Notes: generated from the letters alone by a model not told the origin. 64,000 nucleotides of DNA from Symbiodinium natans (GCA_905221605.1 CAJNDS010000979.1:25001-89000); one strand, 5' to 3'; shown: positions 31,311-42,024, numbered from the stretch's first letter. Program-made: numbers and translations.

Positions 31311-32316
31311 ATGCTAAGGTCCTACAGACAATGGCGGGCCGGGTGAGGAAACCCAAGGAGCCCAAAAGCCCTGAAAGAGCAAAGCTTCTCCCTGACGCCG
31401 AGACGAGGCCTCGCGCCGAGGCCTGCGGCCGCGCCACAAATCGGCAGCCACACACGGCCTTCCTCTGCCTGGCCCTGTCTCCATCATCGTCGCCGCTGCC
31501 CGAGTCACCCTACCAACTGGCCTCCTCCCGTTCGCTCACGAGACTCCAGGCCTAGACCCCTCAAGGTCTCAAGATCCTAATTTAATTCACGCACTACGTT
31601 CTTTGCATTCACTTCGTTTGTAATTAAAACGCTCTATCACTTCGTAGTAATACAATAAGTAAGTGAAACGAACCCCCTTTCTAATCATATTTGCGTACAC
31701 GCGTGAATTATATTACAAGTATGTGCAAATAGTAATAAAATAGGGCCCATTCACTTCGTCTTCTCACGCTCGTAATTTAAGTATAAAATCGTGCAAGCTT
31801 AACCAAACTCAAAACGATCATTCTTAAGCTTTGACAAGACACTGTTTTGTCGGCGCACGATTATGGATGCCGTGCTCCTGAAGCGGTTGCTGTGGAACTC
31901 GAGGTCAGCGGTGCCGTAAATGTGGCCCAGACCCCAAAACAAGACAAACGTAAGCATGTGAGGCCCAAACATCATCAGGAAGACGCTCTGCATGATGACA
32001 GCCATGTCCAAGTTCCACCTGCGTGGCCAAGGCTGGTCAAATAACAGGGCGGGTCAAGGTAAGCTCAAGGTGGTCAAGTAGTCAAGGGTCATGGCGTCAA
32101 CGGACTGTCAACTACTATTCTGCTTCTTCTTCTTCTTCTTCATGGCGCCAAGAGTGTCCTGCCTCATTGCCACCAGCGAAGAGTGAGGATGATCGTGCAT
32201 CATGATCATCCCCCGGACCCAAACCCACAGAAAAGTCCCCTAAAATCCGCATCAGCGCCTCAGCCTCAGCGACTCTTGAGAACACAACCTGTTAACCAAA
32301 ACAAATTCATGGCATC
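31311..32316. other. Telomere-free island, AT-rich and GC-rich parts
   Basis: Bases 31320-31560 are GC-rich with ambiguous frames on both strands. Bases 31565-31800 are AT-rich and carry three TTCACTTCGT-type motifs (near 31608, 31640 and 31750). Bases 31800-32300 include a (TTC)n run near 32120. No gene is recognised. Confidence 0.5.
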
Positions 32317-33036
32317 GTGGCTTTGCTTCTGTCTTCAATGACCATCAATTCAAGCGCATGTGCACGTCAGGCCTGTCGGGCCCGTCGGGCTGTTCACCGC
32401 CATCCAGGTTTCCGAATCGTTAACGTTTTCTTCAAAAGTCAAAGCTTTGCCGCAAAACACAGACATGGTCAAAGCAAAGTTGTCTTTTTTCACTTGCTTG
32501 TTAGAAAAACCCTAAAAACAACTCAAAACAAAGCCCTCAAGCCCAGGCCCTCAGGAGCCGAGAACACGCCATGGGCCTATACCGACAGTTCCGAGTTCCG
32601 ACGGTTCCGAATCGCCCAAACTGACACACCACGGGTCGCAAAACTGAACGTGTTGAAAAACCCAAAACAAGCCAAAACCACTACGCGCAAGGACGCCGCG
32701 AAACCCAGCAGCGCAGCCACCAGACCCTGCGCTCAGGGCGTTTACGTACGTATGCACCCGCTATTCTGGGAAGTTTCCGAAATGTCATACCGGGTCCCCC
32801 CATTGAGGAGGGTTACCCGCAACTTTGCGAAGTTCGTGCGACGGGGGGACGGGGGGGGCAGGGAGCCAAAAAGAAAGAAAGTTTTGAATAAGAAGGCCTG
32901 GAAAGCTAAGACCCTCAAACTTCGGCCCGATGCCAGCTTCAAACTCCGGATATTTTTTTGGAGTCCGGCTTCATACAAATGCCTTTTAACATATTCTTAC
33001 GAAACAAGCCCTCCAAACAATTTTCTAAGGGAGTAG
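32317..33036 (+). CDS. Unassigned basic open frame
   Basis: 239 codons are open in a telomere-free stretch. The predicted protein is very basic, with KNPKQAKTTTRKDAAKPSS and GREPKRKKVLNKKAWKAKTL. No domain is recognised. The antisense strand also has open frames, and the C-terminal part crosses a G-run. It may be one exon or chance. Confidence 0.2.
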   Translation: MALLLSSMTINSSACARQACRARRAVHRHPGFRIVNVFFKSQSFAAKHRHGQSKVVFFHLLVRKTLKTTQNKALKPRPSGAENTPWAYTDSSEFRRFRIAQTDTPRVAKLNVLKNPKQAKTTTRKDAAKPSSAATRPCAQGVYVRMHPLFWEVSEMSYRVPPLRRVTRNFAKFVRRGDGGGREPKRKKVLNKKAWKAKTLKLRPDASFKLRIFFWSPASYKCLLTYSYETSPPNNFLRE

Positions 33037-33089
33037 CCCACGAGCTGCCCTCTTGGCTTTAGTACTTTGTTGCGGTTACCCGCATTTAT

Positions 33090-33268
33090 CCCCCCCCCCC
33101 CCCCCCCCCCCCGCCAGAGAGCCAAAACGCCCCGCTTCCCCTCAAGCCTCGACCCCTACCCGCCCTACCCCCAGCCTTGAGCACACACACACACACACAC
33201 CCACGCACGCACGCACGCACGCACACGCACACGCACACGCACACGCACACATGCACACATGCACACAC
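33090..33268 (+). repeat. Poly-C tract and CA/CACG microsatellite
   Basis: A 23 bp C-run (33090-33112) is followed by unique GC-rich DNA, then by (CA)n, (CGCA)n and (CACACG)n at 33181-33268. The histidine/threonine-rich frames here are translated microsatellite. Confidence 0.95.
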
Positions 33269-33783
33269 CTCTTCGCCTTTTGCGTTGTTTTGGGATGGCA
33301 TTATGCATCCGTACCTGTTTCACACCTTGCCGGGGCGGTTTGGGGAAGCTGGATTTCGCGGGTATACAAGTTGAAGTTGTTCAACTGTGAGACGTCAAAT
33401 GTTGACGGCTGTCTCCGCGGCAGTGTGCAAGTTTGCTACGTGAGGCGGACAGACTTTAAAATACTTTAATGCTGCACGCGCAGGATGGGTCATGTCATGA
33501 CCTGAAGCAAGTTGCCCCCCTCCAACCAAGTGGCAACGCACAAACAGCTACGCTGTGCGATGCCGTCGCTTGGTGCCCGAACTGCTGCAGCCTTTCTCCG
33601 GCTTTTTCGGTAGGTTTCCTGTTCCCTGCTTCCCTGGTCCCCTGGTCTGCTGGTCTGCTGCAACCACGTCACGGCGGGCGTCCGCGCCGGCGTGGTAGGC
33701 AAGGTAGGGCATTCCTGCGGCGCAGAGTGCCGGGCCTGGAAACCCACCCCGAGACCTTGGCGCACAGGCGGGGCGCAAGAAGT

Positions 33784-34230
33784 TGACAAGGCTCGGAGCA
33801 CAGCAGTCCGGGCGAAAACTTTATGAGCCGTACCTGTGTTTTTGAGGCTCCTGCAGAACAGACAAACACCATACAGCAAACATCCGAAAGGGATCTAAAG
33901 GCTGCACCTGCAGCATTCTTTGGAGAGATCGCACCTCTTGGCGGCTCTTCTCCACCAATCGAGCCCAGACAACAAATACACGCACCAAAAACATGCGGCG
34001 CAACCAGTCCTCGCCCAAGTCCTGACAAACCAACGCAACAGCTTGAAGATGAATGGAGACTATTCAGTCCGAAGCAAACCGCTCTTCGCCTCAGCGCTCA
34101 AAGGCAGGATTCTGGCATGGTCTGGCACGAAAGCGTTGGGCATTTGCCCCTATATGACCCACTACCCCTAAGGTCCCTTCCAAGGGTCCCTCCTTTTAGT
34201 CATGTTGCTCTTAACAAGAAAGACCCTTGA
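33784..34230 (+). CDS. Unassigned open frame at the right of the island
   Basis: About 148 codons are open from the stop near 33781; the first ATG is at 33823. The protein contains RTCVFEAPAEQTNTIQQTSE and SPDKPTQQLEDEWRLFSPKQ, a natural-looking composition. The last 20 codons cross the dispersed repeat near 34165-34205 (CCTAAGGTCCCTTCCAAGGG). Minus-strand frames are also open. No family is recognised. Confidence 0.25.
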
Positions 34231-34330
34231 GGTGATTATCGCACCCTGTCAAAAGCCAGATTAAAACCCGTGGTCCCCGAAAAGAAACACCTAACCCCCC
34301 CCCCCAAAACAAAACAAAAAATCGTCCGTT

Positions 34331-35052
34331 AACCCTAAACCCTGAACACCTTCAACTACGCAGCTTAAACTCTAAACCCTGAACCCTAAGCCCTAAACAC
34401 CCTAAACCCTAACCCCTAAAGTAGGGCCCTGAACCCTGCAACCCTTCAATCACAAGCCCATGCAAGGAACCGTGCAAGCTCCCTTGAAGAGGCATCCCGA
34501 CACCAGCAAGCCCGTCAAAGCCCTAGGGTTTAGGGTTTAGGGTTTAGGGTTTAGGGTTTAGGGTTTAGGGTTTAGGGTTTAGGGTTTAGGGATTTAGGGA
34601 TTTAGGGATTTAGGGTTTAGGGAAAAAAAAACCGAGCCTTAAACCCCAGGCCCCCAATAGCCCTCAACCCCAAACCCGAAGCCCTTTCCAGCCCTGAGCA
34701 GTCCTCGAACCTCAACCCTAAACCCTAAACCCTAAACCCTCAACCCTAAACCCTAAACCCTAAACCCCTTAAGAGCCCTCAACCCTCAACCAAAAGCCCT
34801 GTAAGCCCCACACCCTGACACCAAACCCAGAACCTTGAGCCCTTAGTAGCCCTAAACCCTAAACCCCCCCCCCCCCCCCAAAAAAAAACCGCAAACCCTC
34901 AACCCAAAGCACCAAGCCCTTAGTAGCCCTAAACCCCAAACCCTTACCCCTAAGCACTGAGCCCTTGGTAGCCCTAAACCCCAAACCCTAACCCCTAAGC
35001 ACTAAGCCCTTAGTAGCCCTAAACCCTAAACCCTCAACCCTAAGCCCTCAAC
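34331..35052. repeat. Telomeric arrays return
   Basis: Degenerate C-rich repeat at 34331-34430 gives way to a G-rich array (34525-34620), then long degenerate C-rich repeat (34635-35052) with a C-run followed by an A-run at 34866-34888. Confidence 0.9.
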
Positions 35053-35114
35053 CCGACGGCCTCGAGGTGCGGTGGTAGCGGCAGGCCCTGCATCAGCAGC
35101 ATTTGCCGGAAGGC
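35053..35114 (-). CDS. Candidate internal exon, unknown protein
   Basis: On the minus strand AACCCCAAGCCCCCAG is a strong acceptor formed by degenerate telomeric sequence. The 62 nt read AFRQMLLMQGLPLPPHLEAV to the donor GG|GTTGAGG. The hydrophobic pattern is natural. The flanks are C-rich left and G-rich right. Confidence 0.45.
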
Positions 35115-36288
35115 CTGGGGGCTTGGGGTTCAGGGCGCTGGGTAAGGCTTCGGGTGTTGGGCTTAGGGTTTAGGGTTTAGGATTTATGGTTAGGGTTTTA
35201 GGGCTTTGGGTTTTGAGTTTTGGGTTTTGGGCTTTGGGCTTTGGGCTTTGGGCTTAGGGTTTAGGGTTTTAGGTTCAGTGTTGAGGGTTTCCCTTAATAG
35301 GGGGTTGAGGAGTTTAGTAGTTTAGGGTTTAGGGTTCTGGGCTTAGGGTCTAGCGTTTAGGGTTTAGGGGTTCGGGTTTAGGTTTAGAGATTCGGGTTCG
35401 GAGATGGGAATTAGAGTTTAGGGTTTACAGCTTAGGGTTTAGGGTTAGGGTTCATAGGGTTTAGGGCTTCTGTAAGTGTTTATAGGGTTGACAGGGTTGA
35501 CAAGCTTTGATGGGCTTCTGTTTTTAAACGGGGCTTGGGGTTAAGAGGGATTTATAAGGTTTACAGGATTCTCGAGACAAAACAATTCCGCAATGACAAG
35601 AAGCACCGTACTTTTCTGAACTGCTCTTGAAACCTCCTTGGAGACGATGTAATGTCTAGGGCTTAGGGCTTAGGGCTTAGGACTTAGGGCACGTCCAGAC
35701 TTGCATTAGCAACTGCAACCGCAAAGTAGAACAGGTGCGACTCGCACGAAAGCGAACGGCCAACTGCCGAACTACTCGTCGCCATAGGAGCTTCGAACGT
35801 GGTCACAGCCGAGAATGTGTGGAGCTCTGCAACACAACCCCTAAACCCTAAACCCTAAACCCTAACCCTAAACCCTAAACCCGAAAATCTACACCCCAGA
35901 CACTAAACCCTGTCCCTTCACGGGTACCCGCGCTCTATCATGGGCCTTTTAGTTGAACTCCTTTTGGGAACTTTCCCTGCCCTAAGTCCCTAAGGGGTCC
36001 CTAAACCCTAAACCCTAAACCCTAAACCCTAAACCCTAAACCCCAAGTAGCATCACTGTCGCGGCTCGCTGTCGGCACCCACCTAGATTTTATGGGAGGA
36101 TCCGAAAAGTCGAACCCCCAAATAGTCCCTACACCAGAAACACGAAACCCTGAACCCTAAACCCCAAACCCTGAACCCTAAACCCTAAACCCCAAAACCC
36201 CAAACCCAAACCCTAAACCCTAAATCCTAATCCCTGAACCCTAAACCTTAAATCCTAAACCCTACACCCATCTCCATTGAAACCGCAG
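35115..36288. repeat. G-rich then C-rich degenerate repeat
   Basis: G-rich variants (TTTAGGG, GGGCTTT, GGGTTCA) fill 35120-35560. A unique island covers 35570-35830. C-rich arrays lie at 35838-35885, 36000-36045 and 36140-36265. No gene in between. Confidence 0.8.
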
Positions 36289-36375
36289 CTTGTGACTGGC
36301 ACGGGCCTCGGTTCTCTGCAGCATGTGACGGAAGCCGCGGCGGCGGCTAAAGAGGCCTTGATGCGAAAGCTAAGG
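36289..36375 (+). CDS. Candidate internal exon, alanine-rich helix
   Basis: CATTGAAACCGCAG is the acceptor and AGG|GTTTAG the donor. The 87 nt are 29 open codons, LVTGTGLGSLQHVTEAAAAA followed by KEALMRKLR, phase 0 at both ends. A helical segment is likely. The flanks are C-rich left and G-rich right. This is among the best exon candidates in the window. Confidence 0.48.
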
Positions 36376-37513
36376 GTTTAGGGTTGAGGGTTGAGGGTTG
36401 AGGGTTTAGGGTTTAGGGTTTAGGGTGTTGGGTTTAATCAGGGTTTCGGGCAAAAAACACTAGTACTAGTACTAAGTAGTGGGAGCTTGAAAGGCTTCAC
36501 AAGGCCTTTTTGGGCATTGGGGAGTCTGGGCCTGGAGCTAACATGGTTGAGGTTTCAGGCTTTAGCTGCGTGGGGTTTCAGGGCTTGGGCTTGAAGCGTT
36601 GCCCGAATCCCCCAAATCCCAAACCCCAAACCCTAACTCAAGAATACAGAGGCCTCAAGCCTTGAAATTCCTCCCCTGACCAGTAACCCTAAACCCCAAA
36701 CCCTAAACCCTAAAAACCCTAAACCCCAAACCCTAAACCCAGAAACCCCAAACCCCAAACCCCAAACCCCAAACCCGAAACCCCAAACCCTAAACCCAGA
36801 AACCCTAAACCCCAAACCCGAAACCCCGAACCCCAAACCCTAAACCCTAAACCCTAAACCCTAAACCCCAAACCCTAAACCCGTAAGGGGTGTCAAGCTG
36901 AAGCCTCAGCCTTGCGATCTCCAGAGGCCACCCTCAGGGCCCCGGGCCATCCAGGGGTTGCGTGTCCAGCTCCTGCGGGTTTAGGGTTTAGGGTTTAGGG
37001 TTTAGGGTTTAGGGTTTAGGGTTTAGGGTTTAGGGTTTAGGGTTTAGGGTTTAGGGTTTAGGGTTTAGGGTTCAGGGTTTAGGGTTTAGGGTTTAGGGTT
37101 TAGAGTTTAGGGTTTAGGGTTTAGGGTTTGGGGTTTGGGGTTTGGGGTTTAGGGTTTAGGGTCCTCCTATCGGTTGACGCTGAAAAAGTTCAGGGTTTAG
37201 GGGTTCAGCTACTAAGGCCCTACATCCCTAAGCCCCTGACTCCCCGAAGCATGGTGAGCCTAAATCTCTAAACCCTTCTTAACCTCCTGCGTGTTTAGGG
37301 TTTAGGGTTTAGGGTTTTGGGTTTAGGGTTTAGGGTTTAGGGTTTAGGGTTGAGGGTTTAGGGTTTAGGGTTTAGGGCTTAGGGTTTAGGGTTTAGGGTT
37401 TAGGGGTTTAGGGGTTTAGGGGTTTAGGGGTTTAGGGGTTTAGGGGTTTAGGGGTTTAGGGGTTTAGGGGTTTAGGGGGTTAGGGGTTTATGCTTAGGCC
37501 CTAAGGTGCAAAC
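36376..37513. repeat. Telomeric arrays
   Basis: An island covers 36440-36640. CCCCAAA/CCCTAAA mixed repeat runs 36605-36882, an island 36883-36975, TTTAGGG arrays 36978-37165 and 37291-37390. The octamer GGGGTTTA array fills about 37400-37490. Confidence 0.9.
37400..37490 (+). repeat. GGGGTTTA octamer array
   Basis: About 11 consecutive 8 bp units, directly after standard TTTAGGG heptamers. Confidence 0.96.
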
Positions 37514-37549
37514 TTCAACTCTCCGGTCCTGGATTGCCTCGGCCAGGGC
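37514..37549 (-). CDS. Candidate micro-exon
   Basis: On the minus strand CCCTTCCGCGCAG is an excellent acceptor. Twelve open codons read ALAEAIQDRRVE, then GAA|GTTTGC is donor-like. Phase 0 at both ends. G-rich repeat lies on both sides. Confidence 0.33.
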
Positions 37550-37583
37550 CTGCGCGGAAGGGATGTGGAGGGGCGGTGTTTTT

Positions 37584-37620
37584 TTGGGATGTTCCCCTTA
37601 TACTCACTGTCCTTGATAGG
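37584..37620. mobile_element. Left half of a family 1 element, ended by TTTAGGG
   Basis: TTGGGATGTTCCCCTTATAC leads to CCTTGATAGG. At the expected centre the sequence becomes GGGTTTAGGG repeat. The right arm is absent. Confidence 0.75.
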
Positions 37621-37686
37621 GGGTTTAGGGTTTGGGGTTTAGGGTTTAGGGTTTAGGGTTTAGGGTTTAGGGTGTAGGGTTAAAGG

Positions 37687-37765
37687 TTGGGATGTTACCC
37701 CTTATACTGGCAGTACCCCTCTTTCTAGTCCCTGTTTAGCACTGGTAATAGAAGGGGGAACATCC
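37687..37765. mobile_element. Palindromic family 1 element, short copy
   Basis: About 79 bp between GTTGGGATGTTACCCCTTAT and AGAAGGGGGAACATCC. It lies just after the G-rich array that follows the half element at 37584. Confidence 0.75.
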
Positions 37766-38385
37766 GAAGGTGGGTGGGGTCGGGTTGGGCTTTAGTTGGT
37801 GAGGTTTAGGGTTTAGGGCTTAGTTGGTGGGGTTTGGGATTAGGGTTTAGGGTGTAGGGTTTAGGGTTTAGGAGCCAGCATAGTTTTGAGGATTTGGGGG
37901 TGGAGGGTCGGGAGGTGGGGTTTGCTAGGGTTTCGGGTTGGGAGATTTAGATGGTCAGGTCAGGGAGTTTGAGGTTTCCAACAAAATAAGCCTCAAGAAT
38001 CTAAGACATATTCAACATGCCGCATGGGCACACCAATAAAAGAAATTAAAGGGTATGGCAAAATCCCACCAAAATCCCTCCATGCGTTCGGTCAAGGAGT
38101 ATGAGTTTGGAATTTGGGGCATGTTGAAGTATTCTTCGAACCAATGGTCAAGGATCAAGGTTTGGGGTTTAGGGTCTAAGGCTTTGGGGGTTTAGTTCAG
38201 GGTGTTCAGGTTTGAGGGTTTTAGGGTCCATTCAAGTGTTTGGTGTTTAGGTTTCCTCCAGCAACAAAGTGAGGCCAAGCTACACGTTGAACTTGCCTCG
38301 CGGGTTTAGGGTTGAGGGTCTAGGGCTCTTTGCCAGCTCAGCGCACCTTCTGGAAAGGCAACCCTAAACCCTCAACCCTAGACCC
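37766..38385. other. Degenerate G-rich repeat and a unique AT-richer stretch
   Basis: G-rich repeat lies at 37800-37875. The stretch 37975-38160 contains CAACATGCC and its mirror GGCATGTTGAA about 110 bp apart (38013 and 38117), probably the arms of another palindrome. The G/C mirrored piece 38303-38385 carries GGGTTGAGGGTCTAGGG and CCCTCAACCCTAGACCC. Confidence 0.5.
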
Positions 38386-38454
38386 TTGCTATGGCGCCGT
38401 GCCTTTGTAGGCAGGCTCTATCGTCTGTGGACCCCGAGGTTCAGGGTGTGTTTG

Positions 38455-38552
38455 AGGGGGGGGGGGGGGGGGGGAGGGGGGGGGGGGGAGGGGGGGGGAG
38501 GGGGGGGGGGGGGGAGGGGGGGGGGGGGGGGGGGGGGGGCGGGCGGGGGGGG
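38455..38552 (+). repeat. 98 bp poly-G tract
   Basis: Nearly pure G with a few single A or C interruptions. All long glycine- or proline-rich frames across it (both strands) are artefacts of the tract. Confidence 0.97.
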
Positions 38553-38855
38553 CGCGCTCAATGCGACCTTGAAAGTGCAGTGTGCAGCCAAAGCGTTCAT
38601 TCCCTGCCAGGGTTTCCAATTGGTCAATTCCGGCTCCAGACACATAAACGATTCGATTGCTGCCCGTGAGCACACAGAGCACACTCTCGTCACCGGAACA
38701 AAAACAGCACATCCAATTCGAGCGATCTGCCTAGCTTCTCGTTCTCAAGCTGCCAACATGGGAGCATCTGCTCGGAGCACGCCTAGAGATGAGCACGACG
38801 CCTCTGCGGGCGAAGTAAGAAACCCTATATAAACCCTAAACCCTAAACCCTAAAC

Positions 38856-38977
38856 CCTAAGTCCGTGCCACCCTCGGGCTTGGGTACGGCCACTTGAAAG
38901 GACTCGTTGTCCGGAAGGTTCTTTGCAAGTCCGCCCGGGCCAGGGGTGGATGTGGCCAGGGATACAGCGCGTGGGGC
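38856..38977 (-). CDS. Candidate exon, unknown protein
   Basis: On the minus strand CATGAAGCCTCAG is a good acceptor. About 40 codons stay open, with APRAVSLATSTPGPGGLAKN and LPDNESFQVAVPKPEGGTDL, up to GG|GTTTAG. An alternative reading starts at the ATG just upstream (MKPQ). The composition is natural. The flanks are C-rich left and G-rich right. Confidence 0.48.
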
Positions 38978-41018
38978 CTGAGGCTTCATGTTGAGCTCAG
39001 GGTTTATATAGGGCTTGGGGTTTGGGGTTTAGGGTTTAGGGGTTAGGGTTTAGGGTCTAGGATTTAGGGGTTGGACGGCTTAGGGTTTAGGATTTAGGAT
39101 TTAGGGTTGGGGGCTTAGGGCTTAGGGTTTAGGATTGGGGGTTTAGGGTTTCGGGTTTAGGGTTTAGGGTTTAGAGCTCTAGCTAGAGCCCTGGGCCGCG
39201 AAATCCTAAGCCCTGGCCTTGCCACCCTGCTCATCATCATCATACATGCCTCTGCGAAGCGTCTGGGGTGAGGGCTTAGGGTTCAGGGTTCAGGGTTTAG
39301 GGTTTAGGGTTTACAGGTTCAGGGTTCAGCGTTCAGGGTTCAGGGTTCAGGGTTCAGGGTTCAGGGTTCAGGGTTTAGGGTTTAGGGTTTAGGGCTGTTG
39401 GTCCCCTAAAGCCTGTAAGCCCTCAAAAGCCTACAAACCCTAAAAACCCTAAGAGCCCAAAACACTGAGGCCGAAAAAGCCTCAACCTAAAATGCCGAGT
39501 CATAAGGCCCCCAACACCCTGAAACCCAAACCCTCAAGCTCGCCCTGGCCTGGAGCCCCCCCCCCCCCCCCCTTTAAGGCTTAGGGTTTAGGGTTTAGTC
39601 TTGAACCAAGGTGAGTTCATGTCTGAAAGGGTCCGAAAACCCAGAAGCCTGACACACCCAAGCCCTGAAACCCTGCCCAAAGCTCTAGCTCTATAACCCT
39701 ATCACCCCAACAGCCCTAAACCCCTTCTGTAGCCTCAGAGCCCTCACCCTAAACCCCAAACCCCAAATCCTAAACCCTAAAAGCCCTAAGCCCTAAACCC
39801 TAATCCCGAAACCCTAAACCCTAAAACTCTCGAACCCATTCGGCCCAGCTGCAGAAGACGCGGCCGCGGGCCCCGGCGCGACTAGCACCTTGGGAGTATC
39901 GTCAAGATAGGGCTTTGGGGTTTTTCAGGGGTTTAGGGTTTATGGTTGAGGGTTTAGGGTTTGGGGTTTAGGGTTTAGGGTTTAGGGTGTTAGGGTTTTA
40001 GGGTCTTAGGGTTTTAGGGTTTTAGGGTTTTAGGGTTTTAGGGTTTTAGGGTTTTAGGGTTTTAGGGTTTTAGGGTTTTAGGGTTTTAGGGTTTTAGGGT
40101 TTTAGGGTTTTAGGGTTTTAGGGTTTTTGGGTTTTAGGGTTTTTTTAGGGGGTTTTAGGGTTTTATGGGTTTTAGGGTTTTAGGGTTTAGGGTTTTAGGG
40201 TTTTAGGTTTTAGGGGGTTTTAGGGTTTAGGGTTTTTAGGGTTTGGGGTTTGGGTTTAGGGCTTATGGGTTTGGGGGTTTCGGGGTTGTGGTTTTTTTTT
40301 TTTTTTGGGGGGGGGGGGGGTGTTAGCCGTGTTAGGGGGTTTTAGGGTGCTAGGGCTTTGGGTCGTTTGGGGCTTTAGGGTTTTAGGGTTTAGGATTTGC
40401 GGTTTAGGGCTTTGGGGTTTGGGGTTTTACTTCGGGTCGAGGGCTTTGGGGATTTGGGGCTGCTTTAGGGTTTCAATTCGGGTTTAGGGCTTTAGGGCTT
40501 TAGGGGTTTTGGGCTTCAGGGCGGTAGGGCCTTTGGGTTTTTGGGCTTTCGGGCTTTGTGGTCTCAGGGCTTTCGGGCTCTAGGGTTGCCAGGTCCGATG
40601 TTCAATGATCTCAATTCGTATGTACACATATTCCACACATCTCTTGAGCAAGGAAACTCTAGGTTTAACGCTACACCCTGAAGCAAGCTCGGGTTTGAAG
40701 GGTCTGGACGGCCTTGAGGGGTCCAGTCAGAAGGGTTTAGCTTCGCTAGGATGGCCGGATGGCCCTTAAAACTTTTACCCTCTGAAAACTATTCCTAAAC
40801 GTGATCCTCTTAAACCCAATAAGGGAGAATACAAAATGTCCCAGAGGCCTGCCTAGTTAGGTCTTAAGGGATCAGGGCTTCTTGGGTTGAGGGGTTGAGG
40901 GGTTGAGGGGTTGAGGGGTTGAGGGGTTGAGGGGTTGAGGGGTTTAGGGTTTAGGGTTTAGGGTTTAGGGTCTAGGGTTTAGGGTTTAGGGTTTAGGGTT
41001 TAGGGTTTAAGGGGCTGG
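38978..41018. repeat. G-rich fields with octamer variants
   Basis: TTTAGGG repeat lies at 39000-39175. A TTCAGGG run fills 39316-39370. C-rich degenerate repeat and a C-run fill 39400-39840. TTTTAGGG octamers run 39989-40240. A T-run/G-run lies at 40291-40320. GGGGTTGA octamers fill 40886-40943 and TTTAGGG 40943-41010. The island 39840-39905 has a weak + frame (HSAQLQKTRPRAPARLAPWE). Confidence 0.85.
39989..40240 (+). repeat. TTTTAGGG octamer array
   Basis: More than 20 consecutive 8 bp units, with a few longer T- or G-run variants at the right end. It is the longest homogenised variant block in the window. Confidence 0.97.
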
Positions 41019-41085
41019 TTGCCAAAGGAGCCAGCGCCCTGCTCAGAGAAGCTCTATTCACAGAGCCGGCGACCCACGCAACTTT

Positions 41086-41499
41086 TCAGAAACCCTTGTC
41101 TTTATCCTCTGTCACGAGCTCACACCCACCTTGCGCTTCTCGCACAAATGCAGCCGAATCCTGTACCTGGCTTGGAAATGTGGAAGATGGGCCGGCGCAG
41201 CATCTCATGTCCGGCGGGCCCGGCTCCCACTCGGCGCATGGTGCGCGTTGGGCGCGTGCCGGAAGAGGTTTCTGGCACGCGCCACATTGCCCGCACCGCT
41301 TCCTCGGCCCTGGCGTCCCCGGCGCCTTTCCACCAGGCGTCCCCGGCGCCTTTCCACCACCAGGCGTCCCCGGAGTCGGGGGGCACGACCCGATGAACCG
41401 GCCATCAGGCCCTCGCGCCTTCTGGGAGCGTGCCGCCCCCACCAAGCCGCCCCTCTCCAGCACTTGCTGGAGCAACCCGGCTACCTGCCGGAGTCCCAA
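41086..41499 (-). CDS. Ambiguous GC-rich gene fragment
   Basis: An island of about 500 bp is open in several frames. The minus frame of 137 codons has GKAPGTPG repeats, encoded by a duplicated 22 bp unit at 41325-41365. It also has a cysteine cluster RKRCGQCGACQ, recalling the start of a CXXC-type zinc finger, but later cysteines do not follow that spacing. The opposite strand reads GVPGAFPPGVPGAFPP. Neither is firmly coding. Confidence 0.2.
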   Translation of the reverse strand: MGLRQVAGLLQQVLERGGLVGAARSQKARGPDGRFIGSCPPTPGTPGGGKAPGTPGGKAPGTPGPRKRCGQCGACQKPLPARAQRAPCAEWEPGPPDMRCCAGPSSTFPSQVQDSAAFVREAQGGCELVTEDKDKGF

Positions 41500-41920
41500 C
41501 CTTTGCTCCTAAACCCGCCTAAACCCTAAACCCTAAACCCTACACGCTAGACCCTCAAAAGTTGAGGAACCCTAAGCCGCAAACCCTGTGCGGTGCCTCA
41601 CAAACACAGCCTTGTCCCTGCAACCAGAGCCGCAGAACGGTCTGGGGTTTAGGGTTTAGGGTTTATGGAGGGTTCATATTGAGTTTTCTAGGGTTCACAT
41701 ACAGGGTTTATATAGGGTTTAGGGTTTTATAGGGTTTGAGGGTAAAAAAGCTGGTCAGGCCCCAAGGGAGCCAACAAGCTGGGGCGTCCAAGGGCCCAAC
41801 CCTAAACCCCTAAGCCCTCAATGGCAACCAGCCTAGACTCCAGATTCCTACGGGTTGAGGGTTTAGGGTTTGGGGTTTGGGGCTTAGGGTTTGGGGTTTA
41901 GGGTAACTATGGGTAGCTTG

Positions 41921-42024
41921 GTAGCCCAGTAACCAAAATGCAATAAGGACACCCTTTTGGGGGGTTGTTGCTTTATAAGGGAACCTTGAACCAAAAAAGG
42001 GGCAAAAGGGTACCACTGGGCTAC
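41921..42024. mobile_element. Palindromic family 3 element
   Basis: It starts GTAGCCCAGTAACCAAAATG and ends AGGGTACCACTGGGCTAC. The interior matches 19618-19724 closely (CAATAAGG, ACACCCTTTT, TTTATAAGGGA). Confidence 0.85.

Noticed and set aside
33053-33469. His/Thr-rich frame of 138 codons and antisense Cys/Val-rich frame
   Set aside because: Most of the length is translated CA/CACG microsatellite and poly-C.
33490-34033. Minus-strand frames of 70-129 codons
   Set aside because: Several frames on both strands overlap in GC-rich DNA. The + frame at 33784-34230 has the more natural composition and was kept instead, with low confidence.
38386-38832. Glycine-rich and proline-rich frames of 91-148 codons
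   Set aside because: They are produced by the 98 bp poly-G tract.
40305-40487. 60-codon + frame rich in Gly, Leu and Val
   Set aside because: Translated TTTAGGG-type degenerate repeat and G-run.
41086-41499. CXXC zinc finger
   Set aside because: Only the first cysteine cluster (CGQCGAC) fits; later cysteines do not follow the domain spacing.
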